Part shown: positions 29,612 through 37,883 of the stretch, piece after piece
Numbering within the stretch: position 1 is the stretch's first letter
Layout: every line of letters begins with the position of its first letter
NCBI GenBank assembly: GCA_028715295.1
Contig: JAQUSD010000004.1
Span: forward strand, 1-48,863
DNA: 48,863 nucleotides
Source: Candidatus Nanoarchaeia archaeon
GTDB lineage: Archaea; Nanobdellota; Nanobdellia; JAQUSD01
Reading direction: 5' to 3'
Notes under the pieces: model-generated
What the model was told of the DNA's origin: nothing
The model's database searches: none
What the model saw: only the letters and a program-made list of their open reading frames with translations
Made by a program: the position numbers and the translations under genes

Positions 29612-30988
29612 TTGATGTATTTGGACTATGATGTTGTTATAATTGGTGCAGGACCTGCAGGCTTGTTTGCAGGGTATACCCTTCTTGGCAAAAAAGTTGC
29701 TATAATTGAAAAAGGAAAAGCACCTCATGACAGAAACTGCCCTTTAAAGAATAATTACCATTGTGGTTGCTGTAATCCATGCAATATTATGTCAGGCGTT
29801 GGTGGGGCAGGGCTTTTTTCTGATGGAAAATTGAATTTCATACCAAAACTTGGAAAAACAAACCTTGTTAAAATACTTGGAGATGGAGAAAAAGCGAAAA
29901 AGCTTATTGAAGATACTGAAGATATATTCAATGAATTCGGCATGAATGGGGATGTCTACCCAAAAGATATGCAGAAAGCACTTGAAATCAAAAAAAAAGC
30001 TCTTAAAGAAGGAGTAGATTTGCTTCTTATTAAACAAAAGCATCTTGGTTCAGATAAACTTCCTGAGTATATCACAGAAATGATGGATTATCTTAAAAAA
30101 GGAGGTTTGGAGTTTATCCTTAATGAAGAAGTGAAAGAGTTCATTGTTGAAGATAACCAGATTAAAGGAGTCAAAACCAATAAACAGGATATTAAATCAA
30201 AATATGTTATTGCTTGTCCAGGGAGAGTTGGTGAGGGGTGGCTGTATAAGGAATGCCAGAAATTAGGGATACTGGTGAATTATAGGGGTGTTGAAATTGG
30301 AGTTAGGGTTGAAGTTCCAAATGAAATCATGGACGAAATCACTGATGTTATATATGACCCAACTTTTTTTATAAATTCAAGCTGTGATGATCAGGTAAGG
30401 ACTTTCTGCACTAATAAAGGCGGTTTTGTTTCACAGGAATATTACAAGGATTTTGTATGTGTTAACGGACACGCTGAAAAAGACAGAAAATCAAAAAACA
30501 CTAACTTTGCACTTCTTTCAAAAGTCACTCTTACTGAACCTGTGACTGATGGTTATAAGTATGGCGCAAGTATAGGACAGCTTGCAACAACAATTGGTGG
30601 TGGAAAACCTATTATTCAGAGATTTGTAGATTTAAAAAAATCAAGAAGAAGCACACCTAAAAGGCTAAGTAAAAGTTATGTTGAACCAACTCTTACGGAT
30701 GTAACTCCCGGGGATATCTCAATGGCAATGTCCAAGAGAATTGTTACAAACATAATTGAGGGGATTGAGAAACTTGATAAAGTAATCCCAGGCATAGCTT
30801 CTGATGCAACTCTGCTTTATGCTCCTGAAATTAAATTCTTTTGCAATGAAATTGAAAACGAATGTCTTAAGACAAGTATTGATGGGTTGTATGTTGCAGG
30901 AGACGGAGCTGGTGTTTCAGGGAATATAGTTAGTTCAGCAGCAACGGGTGTTCTTGCAGGAAGAAGAATTCTCGAAGAAATCAATTAA
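29612..30988 (+). CDS. COG2509-like FAD-dependent dehydrogenase
   Basis: YDVVIIGAGPAGLFAGYTLLGKKVAIIEKG; GVGGAGLFSDGKLNF; LYVAGDGAGVSGNIVSSAATGVLAGRRILEE. Confidence 0.9.
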   Translation: MMYLDYDVVIIGAGPAGLFAGYTLLGKKVAIIEKGKAPHDRNCPLKNNYHCGCCNPCNIMSGVGGAGLFSDGKLNFIPKLGKTNLVKILGDGEKAKKLIEDTEDIFNEFGMNGDVYPKDMQKALEIKKKALKEGVDLLLIKQKHLGSDKLPEYITEMMDYLKKGGLEFILNEEVKEFIVEDNQIKGVKTNKQDIKSKYVIACPGRVGEGWLYKECQKLGILVNYRGVEIGVRVEVPNEIMDEITDVIYDPTFFINSSCDDQVRTFCTNKGGFVSQEYYKDFVCVNGHAEKDRKSKNTNFALLSKVTLTEPVTDGYKYGASIGQLATTIGGGKPIIQRFVDLKKSRRSTPKRLSKSYVEPTLTDVTPGDISMAMSKRIVTNIIEGIEKLDKVIPGIASDATLLYAPEIKFFCNEIENECLKTSIDGLYVAGDGAGVSGNIVSSAATGVLAGRRILEEIN

Positions 30989-31054
30989 AATAATGCCTAT
31001 TTTTTGTTTTAGAAAACTTTTTTAATACATATGTTGATAATAAGAATATAATGC

Positions 31055-31102
31055 AGCAAAGCTATTCAACTAAGTATAAGTGTTGATTTTTGTAGCTTTG
31101 CT
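31055..31102 (+). promoter_or_regulatory. 10-bp perfect inverted repeat in leader of amino acid kinase gene
   Basis: AGCAAAGCTA (31055-31064) and TAGCTTTGCT (31093-31102) 22 bp upstream of the predicted ATG. Confidence 0.45.
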
Positions 31103-31123
31103 CGTTTTTCTCGGTGATTTGCG

Positions 31124-31822
31124 ATGATAAATGGGCTTAGTGATGGGACTATTGTAATTAAAATTGGGGGAAGCCAGCAGAAATCCCATGAGGATATTCT
31201 AAACCAGGCATTAAATATAAAAAAACTATATGAAGAAGGACACAAAGTTGTTGCTGTTTTGTCTGCACATAACGGCAATACAGAGGGTATTATTAAGAAT
31301 TCAGATAACCCTTGGGATTGGATAAAGGGAGAATGGTTCGCTGTTGATTATATGAGGGATTTGCTTCAAAAAGTTGGTGTTTCATGTCTCACTTTTAAGC
31401 AGAATAATGGGTTCCCCTTGATTGGAGACATAAACGCTCCGGAAGGTGTTGAAGCTAATCTTGAACATCTCATGGCTGACAACTTACCAGCACTTGTTGC
31501 TGGGTTTGGATTAATAAATTATGATGGAACTCTTAGTCTTGTGAGAAATGGTAGTGATGATGTTGCAGCAATACTTGCAAGCAAGTTAAAAAATTCAACG
31601 CTTATTTATCAAAAAGATGTTAGAGGGATATATTACCCATGGCCTGATGGTGAGCTTTTGAGAGAAGTGGATAGTTCATGGTTGTTGGATAAAGTAGAAT
31701 CTGGTGAGATTAGTAAAGTTATGAGTATGGGAGCAATTAAGGTTATACATGCTCACAGGATAAATACTCATGTGTGCAACTTAGAATACTGGCTGGACGG
31801 AACTGAAATTTACTGGAAATAA
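31124..31822 (+). CDS. amino acid kinase family protein (aspartokinase-like, catalytic domain only)
   Basis: TIVIKIGGSQQKS...VVAVLSAHNGNTEGI; LVRNGSDDVAAILASKL; KDVRGIYYPWP; MSMGAIKVIHAHRI. Confidence 0.8.
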   Translation: MINGLSDGTIVIKIGGSQQKSHEDILNQALNIKKLYEEGHKVVAVLSAHNGNTEGIIKNSDNPWDWIKGEWFAVDYMRDLLQKVGVSCLTFKQNNGFPLIGDINAPEGVEANLEHLMADNLPALVAGFGLINYDGTLSLVRNGSDDVAAILASKLKNSTLIYQKDVRGIYYPWPDGELLREVDSSWLLDKVESGEISKVMSMGAIKVIHAHRINTHVCNLEYWLDGTEIYWK

Positions 31823-31919
31823 TTTTAATTTTATCCTCACTTTTCAGCAATTTACTTAAAGATTTTCAATTCTTTAATCTCCCATATCTTCAGGAAATCT
31901 TTAAATGTCAAATAAAAGG

Positions 31920-31965
31920 GTGATTTAGAAGCTCTTTCAAAGCCGCGAATAGAGTTCTAAATCAC
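31920..31965. repeat. long imperfect hairpin (11 bp + bulge + 4 bp stem)
   Basis: GTGATTTAGAA-g-CTCT ... AGAG-TTCTAAATCAC. Confidence 0.75.
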
Positions 31966-32301
31966 ATCTAAAAAGTGTGTTATATTGTTTATATATTTAT
32001 TGGTTTGTTCTCACTTTAGTTTATTAATTTAACAGGTATATTTTCGCTCACTTTTTTTAAAAACCCAAAAACTAAATAATATATACTGCAATATATATTA
32101 TACATTATAATATACTCTAATATATACTTTTGATGTTATATAGTTAGTGATATAAAAATATGTCTCACTTGATATGTATTAAGTGATATATATCCTGTGA
32201 AGTATATGTTGGAGAATAGTTTAAAGTGTTGTTATGTTTGATGTTGGATGTGTTTAACAAGTGTTGAATATGTTGTGCTTTTATACAGAAATCTTTATAA
32301 G

Positions 32302-32316
32302 TTTCCTAATAGGAAA
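32302..32316. promoter_or_regulatory. dyad TTTCCTA-A-TAGGAAA overlapping probable promoter of 32381 gene
   Basis: Perfect 7-bp arms, just downstream of TATA-like CTTTATAA. Confidence 0.45.
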
Positions 32317-32380
32317 TATATATGTTGAATGTGTTGGATATGTGTTCAACACTTCAGCAATGGGCTTATGTTGAACTAAA

Positions 32381-33118
32381 ATGGGAATGTTGAATAAGTT
32401 GAAGGAGCTGGTTTCATCTGAAGAAGAAAATAATAAGCATCAAAAAAAGGCAAAAAACACCCCTAAAAAAGCCAAAAAAATGGCTAAATTAAAGAAAACC
32501 AAATCAGTAAAAAAAACAACAAAATCAACACAAAATCAACAGATAAACCAACAGATATTAACACAAACACAAACATTCCCAACAGTTCAACAATTACACT
32601 CACAAAATAATCAACAAACCCAACAGGAAATCCAACACTTTGACCAAAATATGCCTCAAATTGGCCAGGAAAACTATTCAGATATGGTTTCTGAATGGGA
32701 AAAACAAGTCACACTCGTAAAACAACACCCCCTTTCACAGGTTCGCGTTATAAACGCAACCCTGTTGGATACCCTGACAGAAGTGCTTAAGAGCATGGAT
32801 GGAAAGCTTACCAATCTTGGAAAGCTTGATGACATCTTGGGTATTCTTAAAGATACCAAACACTCACTTTCCCAGAAAGGTATAAGTTCAAGAAAACTTG
32901 ATGATGCAATAAAGGAAATTGAAGATATTACAATAAAGGATGAACAGGTAATTAAGATTCTTATGGAAAATGGAAAGAAGACTGCAAATGAAATTTCTAA
33001 AGAATTGGGGATTACTCGTTCGACCGCAAGTTTAAGACTTAATAAATTATATGCTTCTGGGATTCTTGATAAAAAACCCAGTGGTAAAAAAATATTTTTT
33101 GTGTATAAGTCTGATTAA
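32381..33118 (+). CDS. winged-helix protein with Lys- then Gln-rich low-complexity N-terminus
   Basis: KKAKNTPKKAKKMAKLKK; QNQQINQQILTQTQTFPTVQQLHSQNNQQTQQE; C-terminal NGKKTANEISKELGITRSTASLRLNKLYASGILDKKPSGKKIFF. Confidence 0.82.
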   Translation: MGMLNKLKELVSSEEENNKHQKKAKNTPKKAKKMAKLKKTKSVKKTTKSTQNQQINQQILTQTQTFPTVQQLHSQNNQQTQQEIQHFDQNMPQIGQENYSDMVSEWEKQVTLVKQHPLSQVRVINATLLDTLTEVLKSMDGKLTNLGKLDDILGILKDTKHSLSQKGISSRKLDDAIKEIEDITIKDEQVIKILMENGKKTANEISKELGITRSTASLRLNKLYASGILDKKPSGKKIFFVYKSD

Positions 33119-33293
33119 AACTTTTAATCATTGCTTAAAAGTTATATACATATGTTAGATTAAAACATTTAGGCAAAACTTAAAACATTTAAACATAAGA
33201 GTCACTCTAAGTAGGTAAAAATCAACGTGGAAGCTATACTCCACGGCACTTTTATGCCTATTTAATGGCTCTAAAATAAGGTTAATTTGTATA

Positions 33294-33435
33294 GTTCACA
33301 ACATTGTAGATAAAATTCACTTAAAATAATAACCTTGGTTAAAAAGCCAGCTTGTACCCCACTATAGTAGAAATATACACTATGTTGTGAACTTACTTCA
33401 TGGATTAATTTAAAGTTAATTCGCAACATTGTGAA
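33294..33435. repeat. three copies of TTCRCAACATTGTGAA-like operator element
   Basis: 33294-33309 GTTCACAACATTGTAG; 33380-33392 CTATGTTGTGAAC (reverse); 33420-33435 TTCGCAACATTGTGAA. Confidence 0.65.
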
Positions 33436-33469
33436 AAAGAATATAAACCTAAAATGACTAAAAATAGGT

Positions 33470-33949
33470 ATGGGTGAAACAGCTTTTGGAGACATAAACT
33501 GGAAGGAATATTGGAAGCACAGAAAAAATAACCTTCTTTATTGCTTTATGCAGATTGATTATAATAGATTCAGGGAATTATATAGGGACAGGGCATTTAC
33601 AATTGATTCTTTATTAGGGCTTTTGTTTAAGACACCTGAATCCAGGCTTCTTGCAAAGAACATGATTGACAAAATAGTTGAATTAAGGCTTAAAACTAAG
33701 GATGCGAATGAGGAGTATACCCTTGATTTTACTCAATTATGCGGACTTTTAGGCACTCCAAAAAGCAGTACTTGGAACGTTTATAAGGCACTTTTAAGAG
33801 CAGGGATTCTTGATAGAACCACTAAAAGAGCTCCTATAAGGCTTTCCGCAAAGTTTTCAAGCATGTTAAGGGATTTATCATACTGGTATGACCTATTTTT
33901 GGAGAGAAGCGGGTTTACAGTTCGTAATGATAAGCAGGATTTTGATTAA
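33470..33949 (+). CDS. winged-helix DNA-binding protein
   Basis: YTLDFTQLCGLLGTPKSSTWNVYKALLRAGILDRTTKRAPIRLSAKF. Confidence 0.7.
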   Translation: MGETAFGDINWKEYWKHRKNNLLYCFMQIDYNRFRELYRDRAFTIDSLLGLLFKTPESRLLAKNMIDKIVELRLKTKDANEEYTLDFTQLCGLLGTPKSSTWNVYKALLRAGILDRTTKRAPIRLSAKFSSMLRDLSYWYDLFLERSGFTVRNDKQDFD

Positions 33950-34132
33950 ATATTTTAATCATTGATTATAATATTTATTTGTTCTAAAATATATATTAGG
34001 TAATATATCACATTATATATATTTTATTTGATATATGTTGTTAAATATATGTCATTTAAGTATTAATTAAGTGATATATATCGCTCTTGACATATAATCA
34101 CACAGAAAGTGAGATATGTTGTTTCCGATATA

Positions 34133-35188
34133 TCACTTATCATACTGGAGAATGTTCTCGAGTCCGCTTTCTCCAAGCACATTATATAACTTATGAACAG
34201 CATTCCTTATTGTTACTGTTGTTTTTTCAGCTTTTTTAGCAAAATAATCCTGTGTAATATTAAGGGAATTGTTTATTTTGCTAAGTTCATGTTTAACCTG
34301 ATTAAGTTTGTCTAAAAGCAGATTTTCTTCTGTTTTTGTAAGGGTTAGGTGCATTCTATTTTCAAGATTTTTTTTCTCTTCTTTAATTTCTTCACCAATT
34401 TCTTTTTTTCTCTTATTTATTATTAAATAAGCTACTGCTGCATAAATACCTCTGGGGCTACTGCCCTGCAACAAATTATTATCAGCTATATACTTAAGAA
34501 TAGAATCAACTGAGTCTGTGAGTTCTCCATAAGGTATGTAATTTGTTATATTTGGGTTTTCTTTTAATACATTTTCAATAAAACTTCTTCCTTCATCAAT
34601 CATTCGTTCTTCTGTTGAATAAATCTTGATTTTGTTCTTTTTTAAGTATTCTTTAAAATCAGAATGCCTGATAATTGAACTTATTGCCCTATATTTGTTT
34701 TTTTTGTCATACTCTACATTACCTGTTGGTTCAGGCATTTTAAATATCCTGTATGCAATTGAAGAACAGGCGTCTGCAACATCTTTTATGCTCTTGCCTG
34801 CATTTAGCTTGTTTTTCTGAGCCACATTCTTGAAGATATACATTGCAGTTTCAAAAATAAAATTAGGAATTTCAGGGTTTACTGTTTTAATTCTTGTTGC
34901 TAAAACATATCTTGCTTGTTCTTCCCACCCCTCCCCATCAATGGTTCTTCCGTTAATTCTTTTTATTCTATTTGGGTTTAATCTTCTTGGCATAACTTCA
35001 TAGTGTCTTCGGGTTCTGATTTCTTCAGGAGTGTAGGCTTTTCTTTGTTCAAATGAAACATTTGATTCTTCAGAAACAAGTCCGCATGAATAACAGACTT
35101 TTTTACCTTGAGGGATGTCAATAAGCCCTCCATTACATTCAGGGCATACACTTTCATTTGTGCTTTTTCCAATAAGTATATTTTTCAT
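34133..35188 (-). CDS. tfb: transcription initiation factor TFB-like protein, divergent
   Basis: Zinc ribbon SVCPECNGGLIDIPQGKKVCYSCGLVSEE; SIKDVADACSSIAYRIF; SPRGIYAAVAYLI; C-terminal KTTVTIRNAVHKLYNVLG. Confidence 0.85.
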   Translation of the reverse strand: MKNILIGKSTNESVCPECNGGLIDIPQGKKVCYSCGLVSEESNVSFEQRKAYTPEEIRTRRHYEVMPRRLNPNRIKRINGRTIDGEGWEEQARYVLATRIKTVNPEIPNFIFETAMYIFKNVAQKNKLNAGKSIKDVADACSSIAYRIFKMPEPTGNVEYDKKNKYRAISSIIRHSDFKEYLKKNKIKIYSTEERMIDEGRSFIENVLKENPNITNYIPYGELTDSVDSILKYIADNNLLQGSSPRGIYAAVAYLIINKRKKEIGEEIKEEKKNLENRMHLTLTKTEENLLLDKLNQVKHELSKINNSLNITQDYFAKKAEKTTVTIRNAVHKLYNVLGESGLENILQYDK

Positions 35189-35277
35189 TTTAGGGAGAAT
35201 TGTTCTATTGGCTTAAATTTTTAAAACTTTTCATTAATCAATAATTAAATCCGAAAGAGAAGAGGGTTTCTACTATG

Positions 35278-35293
35278 TTTGTTAATTAACAAA
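35278..35293. promoter_or_regulatory. perfect 16-bp palindrome TTTGTTAATTAACAAA
   Basis: Read directly; intergenic between TFB start and 35309..35962 stop. Confidence 0.5.
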
Positions 35294-35308
35294 TAAATTT
35301 AGCAATTA

Positions 35309-35962
35309 TCACTTACTTAGCGAATCTATTAATGCTTTTTCTGTTTTTTCAAGTGAAGGACTTTCTCTCATAACTTCTTTCCTAATTTTTAAGTTTTTAA
35401 GGTTTTTCTGTCCTGATATCATGGCCGTTAATGTATCATTAAATTCTATCATAAGGACACTTAGCTCTTTTTCAAGTGATCTTTTAATCGCATCCCTTGT
35501 CTTATTTGTTAATCCTAATATGCTAATTCTTTTTGCACCCTTTATGATATCAACTCCACTTATGATATTACGATATATGCCAAACCATTGATTCAACTCA
35601 AAAAACCTCTCATCAGTATCAAGATTTATGGATGTGTTCTCTATGTTAAAAAACCTTACCCAAAGTTTACCTTCCCTTACAGCTAAATCATTTGAATTTA
35701 TGTTTCTTAATGTATTCTCTAAAATATCACTTCTACATCTAAGCTCATATACAATCGGGCCCTTTACCATCCCTACATGCGCGACCCCACGCATGGTTTG
35801 ATTTGGGATAGCTAATATTTCAGGAGGTTTATTGTTGTAAAGCGTGATAGCCAATTCTTTTAATTGTTCAAATATGCTTAGTATTCTAGTTTTAACAATC
35901 TTAAAATTAGTTAAAAATTCTACAGAATCTTTTAATTTTTGTAAATCTTCTTTGTTTGACAT
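35309..35962 (-). CDS. hypothetical protein
   Basis: 217 aa ORF preceded by TATA-rich promoter region; no recognised family. Confidence 0.6.
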   Translation of the reverse strand: MSNKEDLQKLKDSVEFLTNFKIVKTRILSIFEQLKELAITLYNNKPPEILAIPNQTMRGVAHVGMVKGPIVYELRCRSDILENTLRNINSNDLAVREGKLWVRFFNIENTSINLDTDERFFELNQWFGIYRNIISGVDIIKGAKRISILGLTNKTRDAIKRSLEKELSVLMIEFNDTLTAMISGQKNLKNLKIRKEVMRESPSLEKTEKALIDSLSK

Positions 35963-35978
35963 AATTTAAGTTTATACT

Positions 35979-35997
35979 TATATATATATATATATAT
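35979..35997. repeat. (TA)n dinucleotide tract
   Basis: tatatatatatatatata, immediately upstream of the 35962 start. Confidence 0.8.
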
Positions 35998-36015
35998 TTT
36001 TCTATTATTCTTCTA

Positions 36016-37122
36016 TTAAACCCAGTGAAATTCAACAATATCTTTATCAGTTAATTTATGGTTTTTTCCAACCTGCTGTCCTCCGAATTTTGCTGATTCC
36101 CCCCATATTTTTGCAAACCTTAACTTTTTTGCAAAAGAAGTATGTATTTTATTGCAAACATCACCTACTGTTGATTCGCTTTTTCTAATAATAAGTGGTT
36201 CTTCCATGTCTGGTTTTTGGTTTGGTTTTTTAAGAAAAATCCTGATAAAACCAAGTCTTTCAATTATTTTGTCCTTAAGTTCGCTAATGTTTATTCCACT
36301 CTCTGCCGATATAAACACAGCATCAGGATATTTTGCTTTTAACATTCTTATCTCTGTATCATTTAATAAATCCATTTTATTAATTACAACCAATGAAGGA
36401 ACATAATAGATATTCTTTGAAAGCAAATCTATAAATCTGTCAACAGAAACATCTTCTCTTATTACCACGCTTGCATTTATATGTCCATACTCATTTAGTA
36501 TTGATTTAATTGTTTCTTTAGTCAGTTTTGTTAGTGGGAGCGTAGAACCTATATCTATGCCTCCTTTACTTTTTTTCTGGATTTTTATATCCGGCCTATA
36601 GCCGTCAAGTCTTATGCCTAAATCATAAAGTTCTTTTTTAATTATGTCATATTTATCCGTTTCAAAAGCCTCAATCATAATCAGGATTAAGTCAGAACTC
36701 CTTGCAACAGAAACTATTTCCTTGCCCCTTCCCTTTCCTTCTGATGCACCTTCAATTATACCTGGCAAATCAACAATTTGTATGTCCATATTCTTGTACT
36801 GCATTGTTCCTGGAATTGAAGTTGTTGTTGTGAATGCATAATGCGCAACTTTTGATTTTGTATTTGTAATTTTGTTTATCAGGGTTGATTTTCCAACAGA
36901 AGGAAACCCGACAAGAACCACTGTTGCATCACCTGTTTTCTTAACATTATACCCTTTTGCTCCACCTGCCTTACTTGAAGCCTGTATCTCTAGTTTTTCT
37001 TTTAATTTAGCTATTTTCCCTTTTAAGGTTCCTATGTGGTGTTCAGACGCCTTGTTATAGGGGGTTTTTGCTATTTCTTCTTCTATTTCCTTTATCCTAC
37101 TTTTAATTTCTTCTTCTCCCAT
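36016..37122 (-). CDS. DRG/Obg-type GTP-binding protein with TGS domain
   Basis: VVLVGFPSVGKSTLINKITNTKSKVAHYAFTTTTSIPGTM; VDLPGIIEGASEGKGRG; VVINKMDLL; C-terminal TGS-like GDVCNKIHTSFAKKLRFAKIWG. Confidence 0.96.
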   Translation of the reverse strand: MGEEEIKSRIKEIEEEIAKTPYNKASEHHIGTLKGKIAKLKEKLEIQASSKAGGAKGYNVKKTGDATVVLVGFPSVGKSTLINKITNTKSKVAHYAFTTTTSIPGTMQYKNMDIQIVDLPGIIEGASEGKGRGKEIVSVARSSDLILIMIEAFETDKYDIIKKELYDLGIRLDGYRPDIKIQKKSKGGIDIGSTLPLTKLTKETIKSILNEYGHINASVVIREDVSVDRFIDLLSKNIYYVPSLVVINKMDLLNDTEIRMLKAKYPDAVFISAESGINISELKDKIIERLGFIRIFLKKPNQKPDMEEPLIIRKSESTVGDVCNKIHTSFAKKLRFAKIWGESAKFGGQQVGKNHKLTDKDIVEFHWV

Positions 37123-37162
37123 TGCTATTCAATAAATCCACTTATTTTAAATAGTTTATTTA

Positions 37163-37444
37163 TTATTTCGGGTAAACCTTAAATTCACCATATTCATCAA
37201 CAGCTTCAGGAGGTTTTTCTTTTTTGAAGAACCAGGTGTATAAAATAATTATAATGCCTCCTACATAACCTGCAGTTATTATTAACAGTGAAAAATCATA
37301 CACATATGTATCTGTTCCAGTAAAGATGCTCCCCTGTGTTATGCTGATAGCGCTGTTTTTTGCATCAAGTATAAATACATAAGAAAAAAATACCATAACT
37401 CCTCCAAGAGTTATTATTAGCAAAGCAAGCATCTTTTTGTTCAT
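37163..37444 (-). CDS. small two-TM membrane protein
   Basis: MLALLIITLGGVMVFFSYVFIL ... LLIITAGYVGGIIIILYTWFF. Confidence 0.6.
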   Translation of the reverse strand: MNKKMLALLIITLGGVMVFFSYVFILDAKNSAISITQGSIFTGTDTYVYDFSLLIITAGYVGGIIIILYTWFFKKEKPPEAVDEYGEFKVYPK

Positions 37445-37487
37445 GGTTTATTTTTGTATTTTTAGAATTATATTATTATCCATATAC

Positions 37488-37844
37488 TTACCCTTGCGGA
37501 GGGGGCCCATATTCACCGAACGAACCTGTTCCCTGCGAGCTTTCAAATATACCTTCTAGCTCGGGGTACTCAGGATATGCTTTTCCGCTACCTTTTGAAC
37601 CCCTGTAAATTAAATAGTAAATTACTACAAAAACAATTATTATGTATATGACTGTTATTGCTGTTGGAAGAATCTTGAAAATCTGGAGTGTTGCTTCAAT
37701 TTCAGGGTTTGATTCTAAACCTATTGTTTCCAGCATTTGGTTGTAGGTGCTGTATCCATAGAATGCAACAGAGAATACTATTATACCTGAAATAAATATT
37801 GAAGTTGCTGCAAGCATTAACTTTGAAATGTCTACATCTGCCAT
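37488..37844 (-). CDS. small two-TM membrane protein
   Basis: LAATSIFISGIIVFSVAFYGY ... TAITVIYIIIVFVVIYYLIYRG. Confidence 0.6.
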   Translation of the reverse strand: MADVDISKLMLAATSIFISGIIVFSVAFYGYSTYNQMLETIGLESNPEIEATLQIFKILPTAITVIYIIIVFVVIYYLIYRGSKGSGKAYPEYPELEGIFESSQGTGSFGEYGPPPQG

Positions 37845-37883
37845 TAATTATATTTAAACAGCTTTAGGTATATAAAAATAGTT

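Noticed and set aside
35979-35997. (TA)n tract as a mobile-element or origin signal
   Set aside because: Best explained as promoter/TATA-rich DNA or a simple repeat in an AT-rich genome.
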